From positions 1 to 5,714 of the forward strand of contig JAKFXP010000014.1 in NCBI GenBank assembly GCA_021731325.1: 5,714 bases of DNA. Reading direction: 5' to 3'. The stretch is from Parcubacteria group bacterium (GTDB lineage Bacteria; Patescibacteriota; Minisyncoccia; Phycocordibacterales; UBA12088). The notes beneath the pieces were generated by a model that did not search any database, was not told the DNA's origin, and saw nothing but the letters and a program-made list of their open reading frames with translations. Below are positions 5,683 to 5,714 of this stretch, piece by piece (the stretch's first letter is position 1; the number at the start of each line of letters is the position of its first letter). The translations under genes were made by a program, and so were the position numbers.

Positions 5683-5714
5683 TCCTTGTGTACATGTTTT
5701 TGTTACGTTATTTT

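Noticed and set aside
5683..5714. Possible terminator or rpsM promoter after rpmJ
   Set aside because: There are T-rich stretches and a TTGTGT, but no hairpin and no complete promoter before the window ends.

Overview
The window looks like chromosomal DNA from a Candidate Phyla Radiation bacterium (Patescibacteria, most likely the Parcubacteria side). The evidence for this is a strongly shortened AlaRS, a single-pass membrane protein with a baseplate-J-like exterior next to an actin-fold (FtsA/PilM-like) protein, compact gene packing, and no usable Shine-Dalgarno sequence at any start. The placement comes from recalled family resemblance, not from a search. Nothing suggests a phage, transposon, CRISPR array or plasmid, and all genes are on the plus strand.

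Layout: (1) 3-554 is the C-terminal part of an M16-family zinc peptidase-like protein, cut by the left edge. (2) A 31-bp imperfect dyad starts on its stop codon and fills most of the gap to alaS. (3) 602-2479 is alaS, 625 residues instead of about 850-900. It keeps the catalytic core and the editing metal ligands, but lacks the beta-barrel that normally precedes the editing site and the whole C-terminal C-Ala region. (4) 2480-2555 holds two short hairpins and a -10 element placed directly before the next start. (5) 2556-3758 encodes an FtsA/PilM-like actin-fold protein with two phosphate motifs but no recognisable glycine-rich adenosine motif. (6) 3800-5263 encodes a protein with a basic cytoplasmic tail, one membrane helix and a large exterior domain resembling baseplate J. 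(7) 5296-5511 is infA (IF-1). (8) 5566-5682 is rpmJ (bL36) in a form without zinc ligands. infA-rpmJ is the classic entry to the rpsM-rpsK-rpsD-rpoA-rplQ cluster, which probably continues to the right.

The tRNA ligase, IF-1 and bL36 serve translation. Between them lies a two-gene pair, an actin-like cytoplasmic protein and a membrane protein, which is arranged like PilM-PilN and is the best candidate for an undescribed envelope system. Promoter-like elements can be read before four genes, and the inferred transcription starts lie very close to the start codons. This suggests leaderless or short-leader mRNAs and separate promoters rather than one long operon.
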